Below, piece after piece: positions 46,025 to 54,297 of a stretch of DNA of 64,000 nucleotides. The stretch's first letter is position 1, and each line of letters begins with the position of its first letter. Both the position numbers and the translations under genes were made by a program. The stretch is from Streptomyces sp. 840.1. GTDB lineage: Bacteria; Actinomycetota; Actinomycetes; Streptomycetales; Streptomycetaceae. The notes below the pieces were generated by a model. The model was not told where the DNA came from and searched no databases. It saw nothing but the letters and a program-made list of their open reading frames with translations. The stretch is from positions 744,001-808,000 of the forward strand of contig NZ_RJUU01000002.1 in assembly GCF_003751445.1 (NCBI RefSeq), given 5' to 3'.

Positions 46025-48594
46025 CGTGCCGCCTCCTCGCTCCGGGCGCTGCCCGGCCGGATCTGGCGTGCGGGGTTTCCGCCCCACAGCGCGTTGCGGG
46101 GGACCGACTCGCCCTTCATCAGGAAGGAGTCCGGAGCGAGGGCGGCCCCGTCGTCGATCGTCACGCCGTAGTGCACGAAGGCGCCGACGCCGAGGGTGCA
46201 GTGCGAGCCGATCGTGGTGGTGGCGGACTTGAAGGTGCCGTCCTCCTGCGAGTGGCACTGGACGACGCTGCCGGCGTTGAGCGTGGCGTGGTCCCCGATG
46301 GTGACCATCGTGCGTTCCGTCAGGTAGCAGCCGTCGTCGAAGACCTCGCGCCCGATCCGGACGCCGAGCGACCGCCAGACGAGACTCTTGAACGGTGTCC
46401 CGTTGAAGATCTGGAGGTACGTCTCGGACGGCACCTTCCAGAAGCGTTCGCGCCGCCAGAAGCGCGGGTCGTAGATCGAGCAGAACAGCGGGCCCGGCGC
46501 GTGGAACACCGTGACGAGGCGTTCGACGAGAACGAAGTACCCGGCGCTGACGACGACGAGGAGCACATTGCCCAGCGCGACGGCCGAGGCGCCCACCGAG
46601 GTGTAGAGCTCCGCGGCACCCGACATCACCAGGGTGACCACGAAGGCGTAGAACCACCGAACCAGCAGGTACAGCCCCATGGAGGCGGCGTTGTGCCTGT
46701 TCTTGGCCGCCAGGCCGCTGCGCAGGGTCTCGCCGCTCTTCATACGGTCGAAGCTGCTGTCGCGCCGGACCGACCGGGGGATCTCGAAGCTGGGTGAGCC
46801 GAGGAGACCGACGCCCTCCCGCGTCCGCCCGTCGACCGGGACCATGACCTTGGTCGCCAGCAGACAGTTGTCCCCGACCCTGCTCCGCGCGGGGAAGGCG
46901 ATCCTGTTGCCGAGGAAGCTGTGCGCCCCGATGGCGGCCCGGGACACCCGGAACGAGGTGCTGGAGAACTCGGCGTTGTTGATCGACAGCCCGTCGGCCA
47001 CCATCGTGCCCGTTCCGACCAAGCTCAGGTACGGCGTCTCGTGCTTGACCTCGGTACCGAAGTTCGAACCGGTCTGCTCGACCCGGGAGAGGTCGTAGCC
47101 GAGCAGGCGCAGGTAGGGGACGATGCCGGAGCTGTCACCGAACAGGCGGGTGAGGAAGCGCCGGTTGGTCAGCAGGGTGATCGCGCGGTGCACCCCGTAG
47201 TGGAAGCCGTAGAGCGGATAGACCTTGTCCGGTCGGATGGTGCGGCTGAGCAGCCGGGGCACGGTGGCGAGCAGCAGGAAGGCGAGCGGCACGATCACGA
47301 AGAGCAGTACGAACGAGGCCGCCAGGGTGTCGCGGTAGAAGGCCCAGGTGGTGAGGACGCTGGGCCCCGGGTCCAGCACCGCCGAGAGCTGCGGCGCCCC
47401 GGCGAGCAGCATGCCGAGGCCGCCGACGGCCAGCGGCAGGTACACCAGGAGCGCGCTCAGCAGCTGGGTGCCGCTGTGGACCGCACGGCGCAGGGTGCCG
47501 CAGACCACAGCTCCCACCACCTGGTACTCCGCCCCGGCGGGCTCCGCCGGCGAACCGTGCCAGTGCTCGCCCGCGGGCACGGACTGGCCCCGGTGCAGGG
47601 CGGAGGCGTGGGCCAGGCGGGCGCCGTCGCCCATGGATGTCCCGATGTCGAGCACCGAGGCCTCGGCGACGACCACGTCCCTGCCGAGGGTCACGGTGCC
47701 GGTCTGGATCAGCCCGTCATGGGCGCGGTAGCAGGAGAGGAACGAGTCCTTGCGGACGACGGAGGAGTCCCCGACGGTCAGCAGGTCGGTGCAGAGGGGG
47801 ACGTTGCGGGAGAAGATCACCACGCCCTTCCCGATCCTCGCGCCCAGCGCCCTGAGGTAGAGCGTGTACAGCGGCGACCCGGCGAACAGGACGAGCGGGT
47901 CGGCGCGGACGAGTGTCCGGACGATCCAGAACCGGACGTACGCCAGGCTCCAGATCCGGATCTCCTGGGGCCTCCAGCGCCCGACGAGTACCCACTTCGT
48001 GGCGATCGGCAGCACCGAGAGCCCCAGCAGGGCCCCGGCGCCGAACACGACCGAGCGGAGGTAGCCCGAGAGCACGCCGGACCCGGCGGATATCCACTCG
48101 TAGCCCCGGACGGTGATGGACGCGATGAGGCACGAGTAGGCGACGAAGGACAGGAGCTGCAGCGCCCCGCACACCCGGTACCGGGCCCGGCCCGTGGGGG
48201 CCGGCGGCGCGGGAGCGGAGTCCCTGCCCGCCGAAGGCGCGGCGACGGGCAGGGACTTTGCCGGCGAAGGGTCCGCGGTGGGGGAGGAGGGCGCGGGGGG
48301 AGCCAGCGCGGACGCCAGTGCGCCGGCCGTGGGGTGTGCGTAGACGTCCCGCATCGAGACCGCCGGCAGGTCCGCGCGCTTGCGCACCCGTGCGCAGAAG
48401 TGGGCCATCATCAAGGAGTCGGCGCCCAGGTCGTCGAAGAAGTGACTGTCCGCCGCCACCCGGTCGAGGTGCAGTACATCCGCGAGAACGTCCGCGAACT
48501 CCGCTTCGGCACTCCGGGGGACGACAGCGGCGCCGTCGTGGGGCGCGGCCTCCCGGAGGTCCGGTGGCAGTGTGGCGACTCGCTTTCCTGACAT
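46021..48594 (-). CDS. Carrier domain fused to a Pls/PosA-type NRPS terminal membrane domain
   Basis: An 857-residue protein. Residues 25-105 are a carrier domain with DDLGADSLMMAHFCARVRKR, including the attachment serine, followed by a proline-rich linker to about 150. The rest is the terminal domain of the Pls/PosA family: about six membrane segments in pairs (SFVAYSCLIASITV, LSALLVYLPLAVGG, ASFVLLFVIVPLAFLLL, LYLLVRWFYAFVVTLV) alternating with left-handed beta-helix-like repeats rich in GD, IG and V steps. In Pls, the epsilon-poly-L-lysine synthetase, domains of this type join free amino acids into short peptides. Unlike Pls it lacks an adenylation domain, which its neighbour supplies. First gene of the operon. 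Confidence 0.87.
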   Translation of the reverse strand: MSGKRVATLPPDLREAAPHDGAAVVPRSAEAEFADVLADVLHLDRVAADSHFFDDLGADSLMMAHFCARVRKRADLPAVSMRDVYAHPTAGALASALAPPAPSSPTADPSPAKSLPVAAPSAGRDSAPAPPAPTGRARYRVCGALQLLSFVAYSCLIASITVRGYEWISAGSGVLSGYLRSVVFGAGALLGLSVLPIATKWVLVGRWRPQEIRIWSLAYVRFWIVRTLVRADPLVLFAGSPLYTLYLRALGARIGKGVVIFSRNVPLCTDLLTVGDSSVVRKDSFLSCYRAHDGLIQTGTVTLGRDVVVAEASVLDIGTSMGDGARLAHASALHRGQSVPAGEHWHGSPAEPAGAEYQVVGAVVCGTLRRAVHSGTQLLSALLVYLPLAVGGLGMLLAGAPQLSAVLDPGPSVLTTWAFYRDTLAASFVLLFVIVPLAFLLLATVPRLLSRTIRPDKVYPLYGFHYGVHRAITLLTNRRFLTRLFGDSSGIVPYLRLLGYDLSRVEQTGSNFGTEVKHETPYLSLVGTGTMVADGLSINNAEFSSTSFRVSRAAIGAHSFLGNRIAFPARSRVGDNCLLATKVMVPVDGRTREGVGLLGSPSFEIPRSVRRDSSFDRMKSGETLRSGLAAKNRHNAASMGLYLLVRWFYAFVVTLVMSGAAELYTSVGASAVALGNVLLVVVSAGYFVLVERLVTVFHAPGPLFCSIYDPRFWRRERFWKVPSETYLQIFNGTPFKSLVWRSLGVRIGREVFDDGCYLTERTMVTIGDHATLNAGSVVQCHSQEDGTFKSATTTIGSHCTLGVGAFVHYGVTIDDGAALAPDSFLMKGESVPRNALWGGNPARQIRPGSARSEEAAR

Positions 48595-48839
48595 GGGGGC
48601 TCCCTGCGCGGCGATGGCTCACCGGTGACGCACGGTGACGCGACCCGTGGCGGGCTGCTCTCGGTGCCGAATGGGCCCGATGCGAGCGGCGCTCGGTGGC
48701 TCTATGAGGAATTCGAGGCCAACGAGGGGGAGGATTGCCCTATTTAGAAGAAATCTCATATTTCGCCCATGGCTGCGCAAGCGTGGTCGCTTCCGTACCG
48801 GGTGTCGGCTGTGTGTTCGACGCTTCTCCGGACCGTACG
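48595..48839. promoter_or_regulatory. Divergent control region with an AT-rich patch
   Basis: The 245 bases between the divergent Pls-like and deformylase genes contain an unusually AT-rich patch at about 48738-48768 (TATTTAGAAGAAATCTCAT), the least GC-rich sequence seen nearby. It is a likely promoter for one or both genes. I found no iron-box or other recognised operator. Confidence 0.45.
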
Positions 48840-49394
48840 ATGGCCGCCATGCGAAACCGCCCGATCCCCGGCAGTTCCGGACTCGTCCGGCCCATGGGCC
48901 TGCTCGGTGACCCCGTGCTGCACGGGGCCTGTGAGCCCGTCACGGACTTCGGGCCCTCACTTGCCCGGCTGGTCGAGGACATGTACGCCACGATGTACGC
49001 GGCGAACGGTGTCGGGCTCGCGGCCAACCAGATCGGCGTCGCACTGAGGGTGTTCGTCTATGACTGTCCCGACGACGAGGACGTCCGGAACCTGGGGCAC
49101 CTCGTCAACCCCGTGCTCGTCGAGGCCGACGGGATCACCGTGCGGGGCCCGGAGGGCTGCCTCTCGCTGCCGGGCATCGAGGCCGGCACGCCCCGGTTCG
49201 ACCACGCGGTCGTCGAGGGGGTCACGATCGGGGGCGAGCCGGTGCGGGTCAGCGGCACCGGCTTCTTCGCCCGCTGCCTCCAGCACGAGTGCGACCACCT
49301 CGACGGCACCGTCTACACCGACCGGCTGACCGGCCTGCGACGGACCCGGGCGCTGCGCGCGGCCCGCCGGGCGCCCTGGGGGCGGACCGGCTGA
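48840..49394 (+). CDS. def: Peptide deformylase
   Basis: A 184-residue peptide deformylase with all three metal-site motifs: GVGLAANQIG, EGCLSLPG with the metal cysteine, and QHECDHLDG with the two histidines and catalytic glutamate. It removes the formyl group from new proteins. ATG at 48840 or nine bases later at 48849 are both possible; the ORF opens at 48735 in the AT-rich patch and that part is unlikely. Streptomycetes usually carry several deformylase genes, so its place beside a biosynthetic operon may be chance, or it may be a spare copy giving resistance to a deformylase inhibitor. Confidence 0.93.
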   Translation: MAAMRNRPIPGSSGLVRPMGLLGDPVLHGACEPVTDFGPSLARLVEDMYATMYAANGVGLAANQIGVALRVFVYDCPDDEDVRNLGHLVNPVLVEADGITVRGPEGCLSLPGIEAGTPRFDHAVVEGVTIGGEPVRVSGTGFFARCLQHECDHLDGTVYTDRLTGLRRTRALRAARRAPWGRTG

Positions 49395-49416
49395 CCGGGC
49401 GGCGCCGTTCGCGGCC

Positions 49417-50067
49417 TCAGAACCCGGGGCCGCCGGGGCGGTCGCCCGCCGCGGCGAGCCGGCCCCACAGGAGATCGGCCAGGCTGCTCACCAACTGGGC
49501 GCGCGAGCAGGGGCGTTCACCCAGCCACCAGTCACCCGCCGCGTGCATCATGCCGACGATGCCGTGACCCCAGATCCGGGCCATGACCTGGCTGTCCGGA
49601 CCGAGGTCCACCCGCTCGGCGATGACCGCGGCGAGCTCTTCGCCCAGCCGGCGCAGCAGCGGGGCCGAGTGGCGTCCCACGTCGAAGCCCTGCTCGGACG
49701 AGGGCGCCGCGTCGTCGGACGGATGCATCAGGAAGCGGTAGACCTGCGGGCGGGCCTCGATCGCGGCCAGATAGGTGTCGAGCGTCGCCTCGACCCGGGC
49801 GCGCCGGTCGGCGGGGGCGTCGAGTGCGGCGCGCAGGGCGCTGAGCAGTGCGTCGGTGTGCCGTTTCGCGAGGGCGCGGTAGAGGCCGCCCTTGTCGCCG
49901 AAGTGCCGGTAGAGGATGGGCTTGGTGATGCCTGCCTCGGCCGCGATGGCGTTCATCGAGGCCCCGGGGCCGTCCCTGAGCACCACGCGGTCGGCGGCCT
50001 CGAGCAACTCGCGGCGGCGGCGCTCGGCCGCGGTCCGCTGTCGCTCGGCCTGTCGTGTGGTCTCCAT
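49417..50067 (-). CDS. TetR-family regulator
   Basis: A 216-residue TetR protein. The helix-turn-helix at about 35-60 contains ASMNAIAAEAGITKPILYRHF. The ATG at 50067 (METTRQAERQ) gives a standard N-terminal arm; the ORF extends 200 bases into the operator region. It is divergent from the acyl-CoA dehydrogenase and likely represses it through the inverted repeat at 50171-50201. Ligand probably an acyl-CoA or fatty acid, by analogy with similarly placed regulators. Confidence 0.9.
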   Translation of the reverse strand: METTRQAERQRTAAERRRRELLEAADRVVLRDGPGASMNAIAAEAGITKPILYRHFGDKGGLYRALAKRHTDALLSALRAALDAPADRRARVEATLDTYLAAIEARPQVYRFLMHPSDDAAPSSEQGFDVGRHSAPLLRRLGEELAAVIAERVDLGPDSQVMARIWGHGIVGMMHAAGDWWLGERPCSRAQLVSSLADLLWGRLAAAGDRPGGPGF

Positions 50068-50157
50068 GCTGTTTCTCCCACCCCTGGCCGTGCTTTTCCG
50101 TCCTGCCTGCGCAACGTAACACCCTGCCCAGCGGTGCGCGGATCTGCGGCTGACCGG

Positions 50158-50201
50158 TTGACAGAGGCTACTTGCCGGTAACAGACTGTTGTTACCGCAA
50201 G
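50158..50201. promoter_or_regulatory. TetR operator and promoter of the acyl-CoA dehydrogenase
   Basis: A near-perfect inverted repeat at 50171-50201 pairs CTTGCCGGTAACA with TGTTACCGCAAG, leaving one unpaired base. A TTGACA hexamer at 50158-50163 just precedes it. Both lie within 82 bases of the dehydrogenase start. Confidence 0.78.
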
Positions 50202-50239
50202 TAACGAATGGTTTTTGACAGCAGTACGTGGAGGGGAAA

Positions 50240-51469
50240 ATGGCCGAGTTCACGCTCGAGCTCAACGACGACCAGAAGCAGGTCCGTGACTGGCTTCACG
50301 GCTTCGCCGCGGATGTTATCCGTCCGGCCGCTTCGGAGTGGGACGAGCGTGAGGAAACGCCCTGGCCCGTCATTCAGGAGGCGGCCAAGGTCGGCATCTA
50401 CTCCCTGGACTTCTACGCCCAGCAGTTCTTCGACCCGACCGGCCTCGGCATCCCGATGGCGATGGAGGAGCTGTTCTGGGGGGACGCGGGCATCGCCCTG
50501 TCCATCGTCGGTACGGGCCTGGCGGCCGTCGGCGTCCTCGCCAACGGCACCGAGGAGCAGATAGGCACCTGGATCCCGCAGATGTACGGCGACGCGAACG
50601 ATGTGAAGGTCGCCGCCTTCTGCTCCTCCGAGCCCGACGCCGGCTCCGACGTCGCCTCGATGCGCACCCGTGCGGTGTACGACGGGGCGAAGGACGAGTG
50701 GGTGCTCAACGGCACCAAGACCTGGGCGACCAACGGCGGCATCGCCAACGTCCATGTCGTGGTCGCGGTCGTGGACGCGGAGCTGGGTTCCAAGGGGCAC
50801 GCATCCTTCATCGTGCCGCCGGGTACCCCCGGGCTCTCCCAGGGCCAGAAGTTCAAGAAGCACGGCATCAGGGCCTCGCACACCGCCGAGGTCGTCCTGG
50901 AGGACGTCCGTGTGCCGGGCCACTGCCTGCTCGGCGGCAAGGAGAAGCTCGACCAGCGCATCGCGCGGGCCCGCGAGCGCGCCGCCTCCGGTGGCGGCGA
51001 GCGGGTGAAGAACGCGGCGATGGCCACGTTCGAGGCCTCCCGCCCGGCCGTCGGCGCGATGGCGGTCGGCACCGCCCGTGCCGCGTACGAGGTCGCGCTC
51101 GACTACGCGAAGACCCGGACCCAGTTCGGCCGCCCGATCATCGACAACCAGGGCATCGCCTTCCAGCTTGCCGACATGCGCACGCGCATCGACGCGGCCC
51201 GGCTGCTGGTCTGGCGCGCGTCCTGGATGGCGGCCGCCGGCAAGCCGTTCGAGTCGGCCGAGGGCTCCATGTCCAAGCTGTACGCGAGCGAGACCGCCAA
51301 GGAGGTCACCGCCCAGGCCGTCCAGATCCTCGGCGGCAACGGCTTCACCCGTGAGTACCCGGTGGAGCGGATGCACCGGGACGCCGCGATCTACACGATC
51401 TTCGAGGGCACCAGCGAGATCCAGCGCCTCGTGATCGCCCGCACGCTGTCGGGGATGCCCATCCGCTGA
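50240..51469 (+). CDS. Acyl-CoA dehydrogenase
   Basis: A 409-residue FAD-dependent acyl-CoA dehydrogenase. Family motifs are FCSSEPDAGSDVASMRTRA (FAD/substrate binding), KTRTQFGRPIIDNQGIAFQLADM, the QILGGNGFTREYPVERMHRDA block, and the catalytic glutamate in YTIFEGTSEIQR near 390. It introduces a double bond alpha-beta to the thioester. ATG at 50240 follows GGAGGGG at the right distance. Its transcript ends at a strong hairpin. Confidence 0.93.
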   Translation: MAEFTLELNDDQKQVRDWLHGFAADVIRPAASEWDEREETPWPVIQEAAKVGIYSLDFYAQQFFDPTGLGIPMAMEELFWGDAGIALSIVGTGLAAVGVLANGTEEQIGTWIPQMYGDANDVKVAAFCSSEPDAGSDVASMRTRAVYDGAKDEWVLNGTKTWATNGGIANVHVVVAVVDAELGSKGHASFIVPPGTPGLSQGQKFKKHGIRASHTAEVVLEDVRVPGHCLLGGKEKLDQRIARARERAASGGGERVKNAAMATFEASRPAVGAMAVGTARAAYEVALDYAKTRTQFGRPIIDNQGIAFQLADMRTRIDAARLLVWRASWMAAAGKPFESAEGSMSKLYASETAKEVTAQAVQILGGNGFTREYPVERMHRDAAIYTIFEGTSEIQRLVIARTLSGMPIR

Positions 51470-51488
51470 CACCCGGACCGGCCGGCGC

Positions 51489-51535
51489 GACCGGCCCCCG
51501 TCCCCCGGCGCACCGGTGGGGGACGGGGGCCGGTC
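51489..51535 (+). terminator. Strong terminator after the acyl-CoA dehydrogenase
   Basis: A perfect 18-base stem starting GACCGGCCCCCG and ending CGGGGGCCGGTC, with an 11-base loop, 19 bases after the stop codon. Confidence 0.88.
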
Positions 51536-51637
51536 GTCTGTGCTGTGCTCCTCCGTGCTGGGCGGATGGTGTGCACCTGCCATGCCCCTGTAGATTCCCG
51601 GTGAAGATCGTGCCTGGCCGATGGAGGGGAACGCACC

Positions 51638-52036
51638 ATGCTGAAATCCACCGGAGGGCGGGTCCTGGCCGCCGCCGTCGCGGCGTTCGGCCTCGTCGTG
51701 GCCGCGCAGGGCACGGCCGCGGCCGCGCCGAAGTCGGTCGGGGCGAGCTTCGGCGGGTACGGCGAGTGGAACCCCGACCCCTCCGGCGGCATCCCCGGCG
51801 ACTCGATCCGTGCCTGCGACACGAGCGCGGACGGCTGGGGCATCGAGGTGAAGCTCGACATCGGCCGCAACGGGACCTGGGACCGGGTCGCGAGCACCCG
51901 CGGTCACAACTCCCCCTACTGCAGCCCGTGGAAGAGCGGCGACATCAAGGAGGGCACGCCCGTGAGCGTCCAGGTGACGAACGTGGACGGCGGCGTCACC
52001 TACCCCAAGGGCTCGCTCCTGCTCAGCCACGCCTGA
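51638..52036 (+). CDS. Small secreted protein of unknown function
   Basis: A 132-residue protein with a clear signal peptide (GGRVLAAAVAAFGLVVAAQG, cleavage after AAAA near 30). The mature 100 residues carry only two cysteines (ACDTSADGW and SPYCSPW), which could form one disulphide. Acidic and glycine-rich, with alternating hydrophobic residues suggesting a beta-sandwich (WGIEVKLDIGRNGTWDRVAS). The start follows GGAGGGG. I do not recognise the family. Confidence 0.78.
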   Translation: MLKSTGGRVLAAAVAAFGLVVAAQGTAAAAPKSVGASFGGYGEWNPDPSGGIPGDSIRACDTSADGWGIEVKLDIGRNGTWDRVASTRGHNSPYCSPWKSGDIKEGTPVSVQVTNVDGGVTYPKGSLLLSHA

Positions 52037-52154
52037 GCCGTCCTCGCGCTGCTTCGGAACCCCGTCGGAACAACCGGCGGACCCCGTCGGAGCCACGCCC
52101 GCGCCGCCGGGCGGCCGGTGGCGATCCGGCCGCAGGCCACCCGGCGGCTTCGCC

Positions 52155-52643
52155 TCAGGCGGGCAGCTGGGCCTCGATGGCCGCGACGAGCTCCGGGGCC
52201 TCCGGCTCGGTGGCGGGACGGAGCCGGGCGACCGGCTCGCCCGCAGGGGAGAGCAGGAACTTCTCGAAGTTCCACTTCACGTCACCGGCTTCGCCGTCGG
52301 CGTCCGCGAGCTTCGTCAGCTCCGTGTAGAGAGGGTGCCGGCCCGCGCCGTTGACGTCCGTCTTGGCGAGCAGCGGGAAGCTCACCCCGTACGTCGCGGA
52401 GCAGAACGCCTGGATCTCCTCGGAGCTGCCGGGCTCCTGGCCGGCGAACTGGTTGCACGGCACGCCGAGCACGGTGAAGCCCCGGTCCCCGTAAGTCTTC
52501 TGCAGCCGCTCCAGGCCGGCGTACTGAGGGGTCAGCCCGCACTTGGAGGCGACGTTCACCAGCAGGACGGCCTGGCCACGGTAGGCGCCGAGGGTGGTCG
52601 GCTCGCCGGTCAGGGTGTGGAGGGGAATGTCGTACAGCGTCAT
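52155..52643 (-). CDS. Glutathione peroxidase-like thiol peroxidase
   Basis: A 162-residue glutathione peroxidase family enzyme. The reactive cysteine is in NVASKCGLTPQY near 36, the partner glutamine in VPCNQFAGQEPG and the tryptophan in KWNFEKFL near 125. With cysteine rather than selenocysteine and a second cysteine in the middle helix region, it is more likely thioredoxin-dependent. Stands alone, with a good AGGAGA site. Confidence 0.93.
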   Translation of the reverse strand: MTLYDIPLHTLTGEPTTLGAYRGQAVLLVNVASKCGLTPQYAGLERLQKTYGDRGFTVLGVPCNQFAGQEPGSSEEIQAFCSATYGVSFPLLAKTDVNGAGRHPLYTELTKLADADGEAGDVKWNFEKFLLSPAGEPVARLRPATEPEAPELVAAIEAQLPA

Positions 52644-52813
52644 GAGGGTCTCCTAGTAAATGGCTTTCACAGCCATTCTTACGCCGACAGGTCCCCACTT
52701 ATACCCACAGGGCCATCGGGCTTGTGCCCACAGGTTCATCGGGACGAAGCCGCTCGCACGGCCGTCCGGATCGAGCAGCCTGCCCAGGTTCTCGCCGATC
52801 GCCGTGACAGGCC

Positions 52814-53047
52814 CTAGGACAGGTGCTGGGAGCCGCCCAGCGCGGAGCGCCGGGACGCCGACGGCGCCTCCTGCCGCGAGCGGTTCAGGCTCGTCAGCCG
52901 CCAGACGCTGCCCTCCGTGTGACTGCGGGTGACCAGATGGGCCCGGGTCGCCGTGATGCCGGGGATCGTGCCGAGCCGGTCCACGATGCAGCGCGAGAGC
53001 GCCCCGAAGCCGGTGGCCATGGCCGAGATCCGCAGGTCCCGGCCGCC
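52814..53047 (-). pseudogene. Remnant of an Lrp/AsnC-family regulator (C-terminal ligand domain only)
   Basis: About 75 codons match the end of an Lrp/AsnC effector domain: DLRISAMATGFGALSRCIVD, then RLGTIPGITATRAHLVTRS and EGSVWRLTSL, followed by a stop. Upstream of 53047 the sequence stops resembling the family, and no helix-turn-helix portion is present. It therefore looks like a 5'-deleted gene. It abuts the fragment at 53051-53125 on the other strand. Confidence 0.5.
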
Positions 53048-53050
53048 TGC

Positions 53051-53125
53051 GGTGTGCTTCACGGCATCCTGGTGGTGATGAAGGACGGCGTCGTCTACAG
53101 GGACGTCGACGGGTTCGCCGCCTGA
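53051..53125 (+). pseudogene. Remnant of an amidohydrolase-family gene (last 24 codons)
   Basis: The reading frame GVLHGILVVMKDGVVYRDV and its stop resemble the usual C-terminal strand pair of metal-dependent amidohydrolases. Nothing upstream on this strand fits that family, because the Lrp-like remnant begins within five bases. It also overlaps the end of the acetyltransferase gene by 31 bases. Short, so only moderately supported. Confidence 0.35.
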
Positions 53126-53667
53126 GCCTGGGCCTGAGCGGCGCCGGCCGGGCCGACCGCCTTGTAGTAGTACGTGGTGGCCCTGAGGACGCCCGCCGGG
53201 TCGGCGGCGTAGCCGGGGACGGAGCCGCACGCGGTCCAGCCCGCCGAGCGGTAGAGCCGCTCGGCGGCGCTGCCGCTCTCGGTGTCCAGGACGAGCAGGG
53301 TGACGCCGTCCCCGGCCGAGGTCCGTTCGACCGCGTCCAGCAGCCACCGGCCCAGGCCCCGGCCCTGCGCGGACGGACGGACCATCAGCTTGGTGACCTC
53401 CGCGCGATGGCGGGCGTTGGGCAGCGGTGCCCGCACCAGGCCGATGGTCCCGGCGATCCGCTCACCGTCCCGGGCGATCCAGACCTGAAGGCGCCCCGCC
53501 GACACGGACGCGGCCTGCTCCCGCCACCAGTCGGCCGACGCGCCCCGGTCCAGTGGCGCGAGGAATCCCACGGAGGACCCGCCGTCCACGATCTCCACCA
53601 GGAGGGCGGCCAGCTCATCGGCGTACGTGACCAGTTCGGGTCCGGACACCTGGACGATCTCGGTCAT
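53095..53667 (-). CDS. GNAT-family N-acetyltransferase
   Basis: A 190-residue acetyltransferase. Acetyl-CoA binding motif A is VTKLMVRPSAQGRGLGRWLL (residues about 92-111), with motif B LVLDTESGSAAERLYRSAGW following. Substrate unknown. The last 15 residues are low-complexity (AGAAQAQAQA) and run into the gene-remnant scar, so the original C-terminus may have been replaced. Translated 13 bases after the XRE-cupin regulator, likely its partner in one operon. Confidence 0.85.
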   Translation of the reverse strand: MTEIVQVSGPELVTYADELAALLVEIVDGGSSVGFLAPLDRGASADWWREQAASVSAGRLQVWIARDGERIAGTIGLVRAPLPNARHRAEVTKLMVRPSAQGRGLGRWLLDAVERTSAGDGVTLLVLDTESGSAAERLYRSAGWTACGSVPGYAADPAGVLRATTYYYKAVGPAGAAQAQAQAANPSTSL

Positions 53668-53680
53668 GCGACAGGTCCTT

Positions 53681-54274
53681 TCAGGGCAGAACGATCATCA
53701 GTGCGTAACGGACCCCCGCCGGGCCCGGACAGTGGAAACGTGAAGGGCCGCGGAGCCGGAAGCGCAGACAGTCGCCGGTGCGCACGGTGTGCACGGTCTC
53801 GTCCACGGTGATCTCGACCGTCCCTTCCAGGACCCAGATGTGCTGCTCCAGGCCGGCAACGGGCGGGTTCTCGTACGCGATCGACGCACCCGCACCGAGC
53901 ACTCCCTCGACGAGCTCCGCACGCAGCCCGGGGTGCGGAGGCGAAACGGACCGGCGTACGAAACCGGACTCCTCGTCGCGCCAGACCGTCTGGCGCCCGG
54001 CGGGCACCAGGTGCACGGGCTCCGCCTCCACCTCCAGCAGCAGCCGGGACATGGTCCGCCCGTGGACCGTGCACAGCCGCCCGAGCAGGGCCGCGGTCGG
54101 GCTCAGCTCGCCGCGCTCCAGCCGCGAGAGCGTCGAGCGGCTCACCCCCGTACGGTGCGCCAGCTCCTCCAGGGACCAGCCGCGCCCGGCACGGAGTTCG
54201 GCCAGCCGTGCCGCGAGCCGGGCGTCCACGGTGTCCGGCCCGACGCTCTCCATCTCTCTCACAGGAGAGACCAT
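53681..54274 (-). CDS. XRE-family regulator with cupin domain
   Basis: A 197-residue regulator: an N-terminal XRE helix-turn-helix (about 20-75, WSLEELAHRTGVSRSTLSRLE) and a C-terminal cupin (about 95-197, AGLEQHIWVLEGTVEITVD, RTGDCLRFRLRGPSRFHC). Such proteins sense small molecules and commonly regulate adjacent metabolism genes. A second start seven codons in (MESVGPDT) is also possible. Between the antiporter and acetyltransferase genes on the same strand, with gaps of 23 and 13 bases. Confidence 0.88.
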   Translation of the reverse strand: MVSPVREMESVGPDTVDARLAARLAELRAGRGWSLEELAHRTGVSRSTLSRLERGELSPTAALLGRLCTVHGRTMSRLLLEVEAEPVHLVPAGRQTVWRDEESGFVRRSVSPPHPGLRAELVEGVLGAGASIAYENPPVAGLEQHIWVLEGTVEITVDETVHTVRTGDCLRFRLRGPSRFHCPGPAGVRYALMIVLP

Positions 54275-54297
54275 ATCTCTGATCCGGGATGCGCTGT

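Noticed and set aside
48595..48839. Iron-box (DmdR/IdeR type) operator for a siderophore locus
   Set aside because: No TTAGGTTAGGCT-like palindrome found here, nor in 20757-20956 or 22968-23119.
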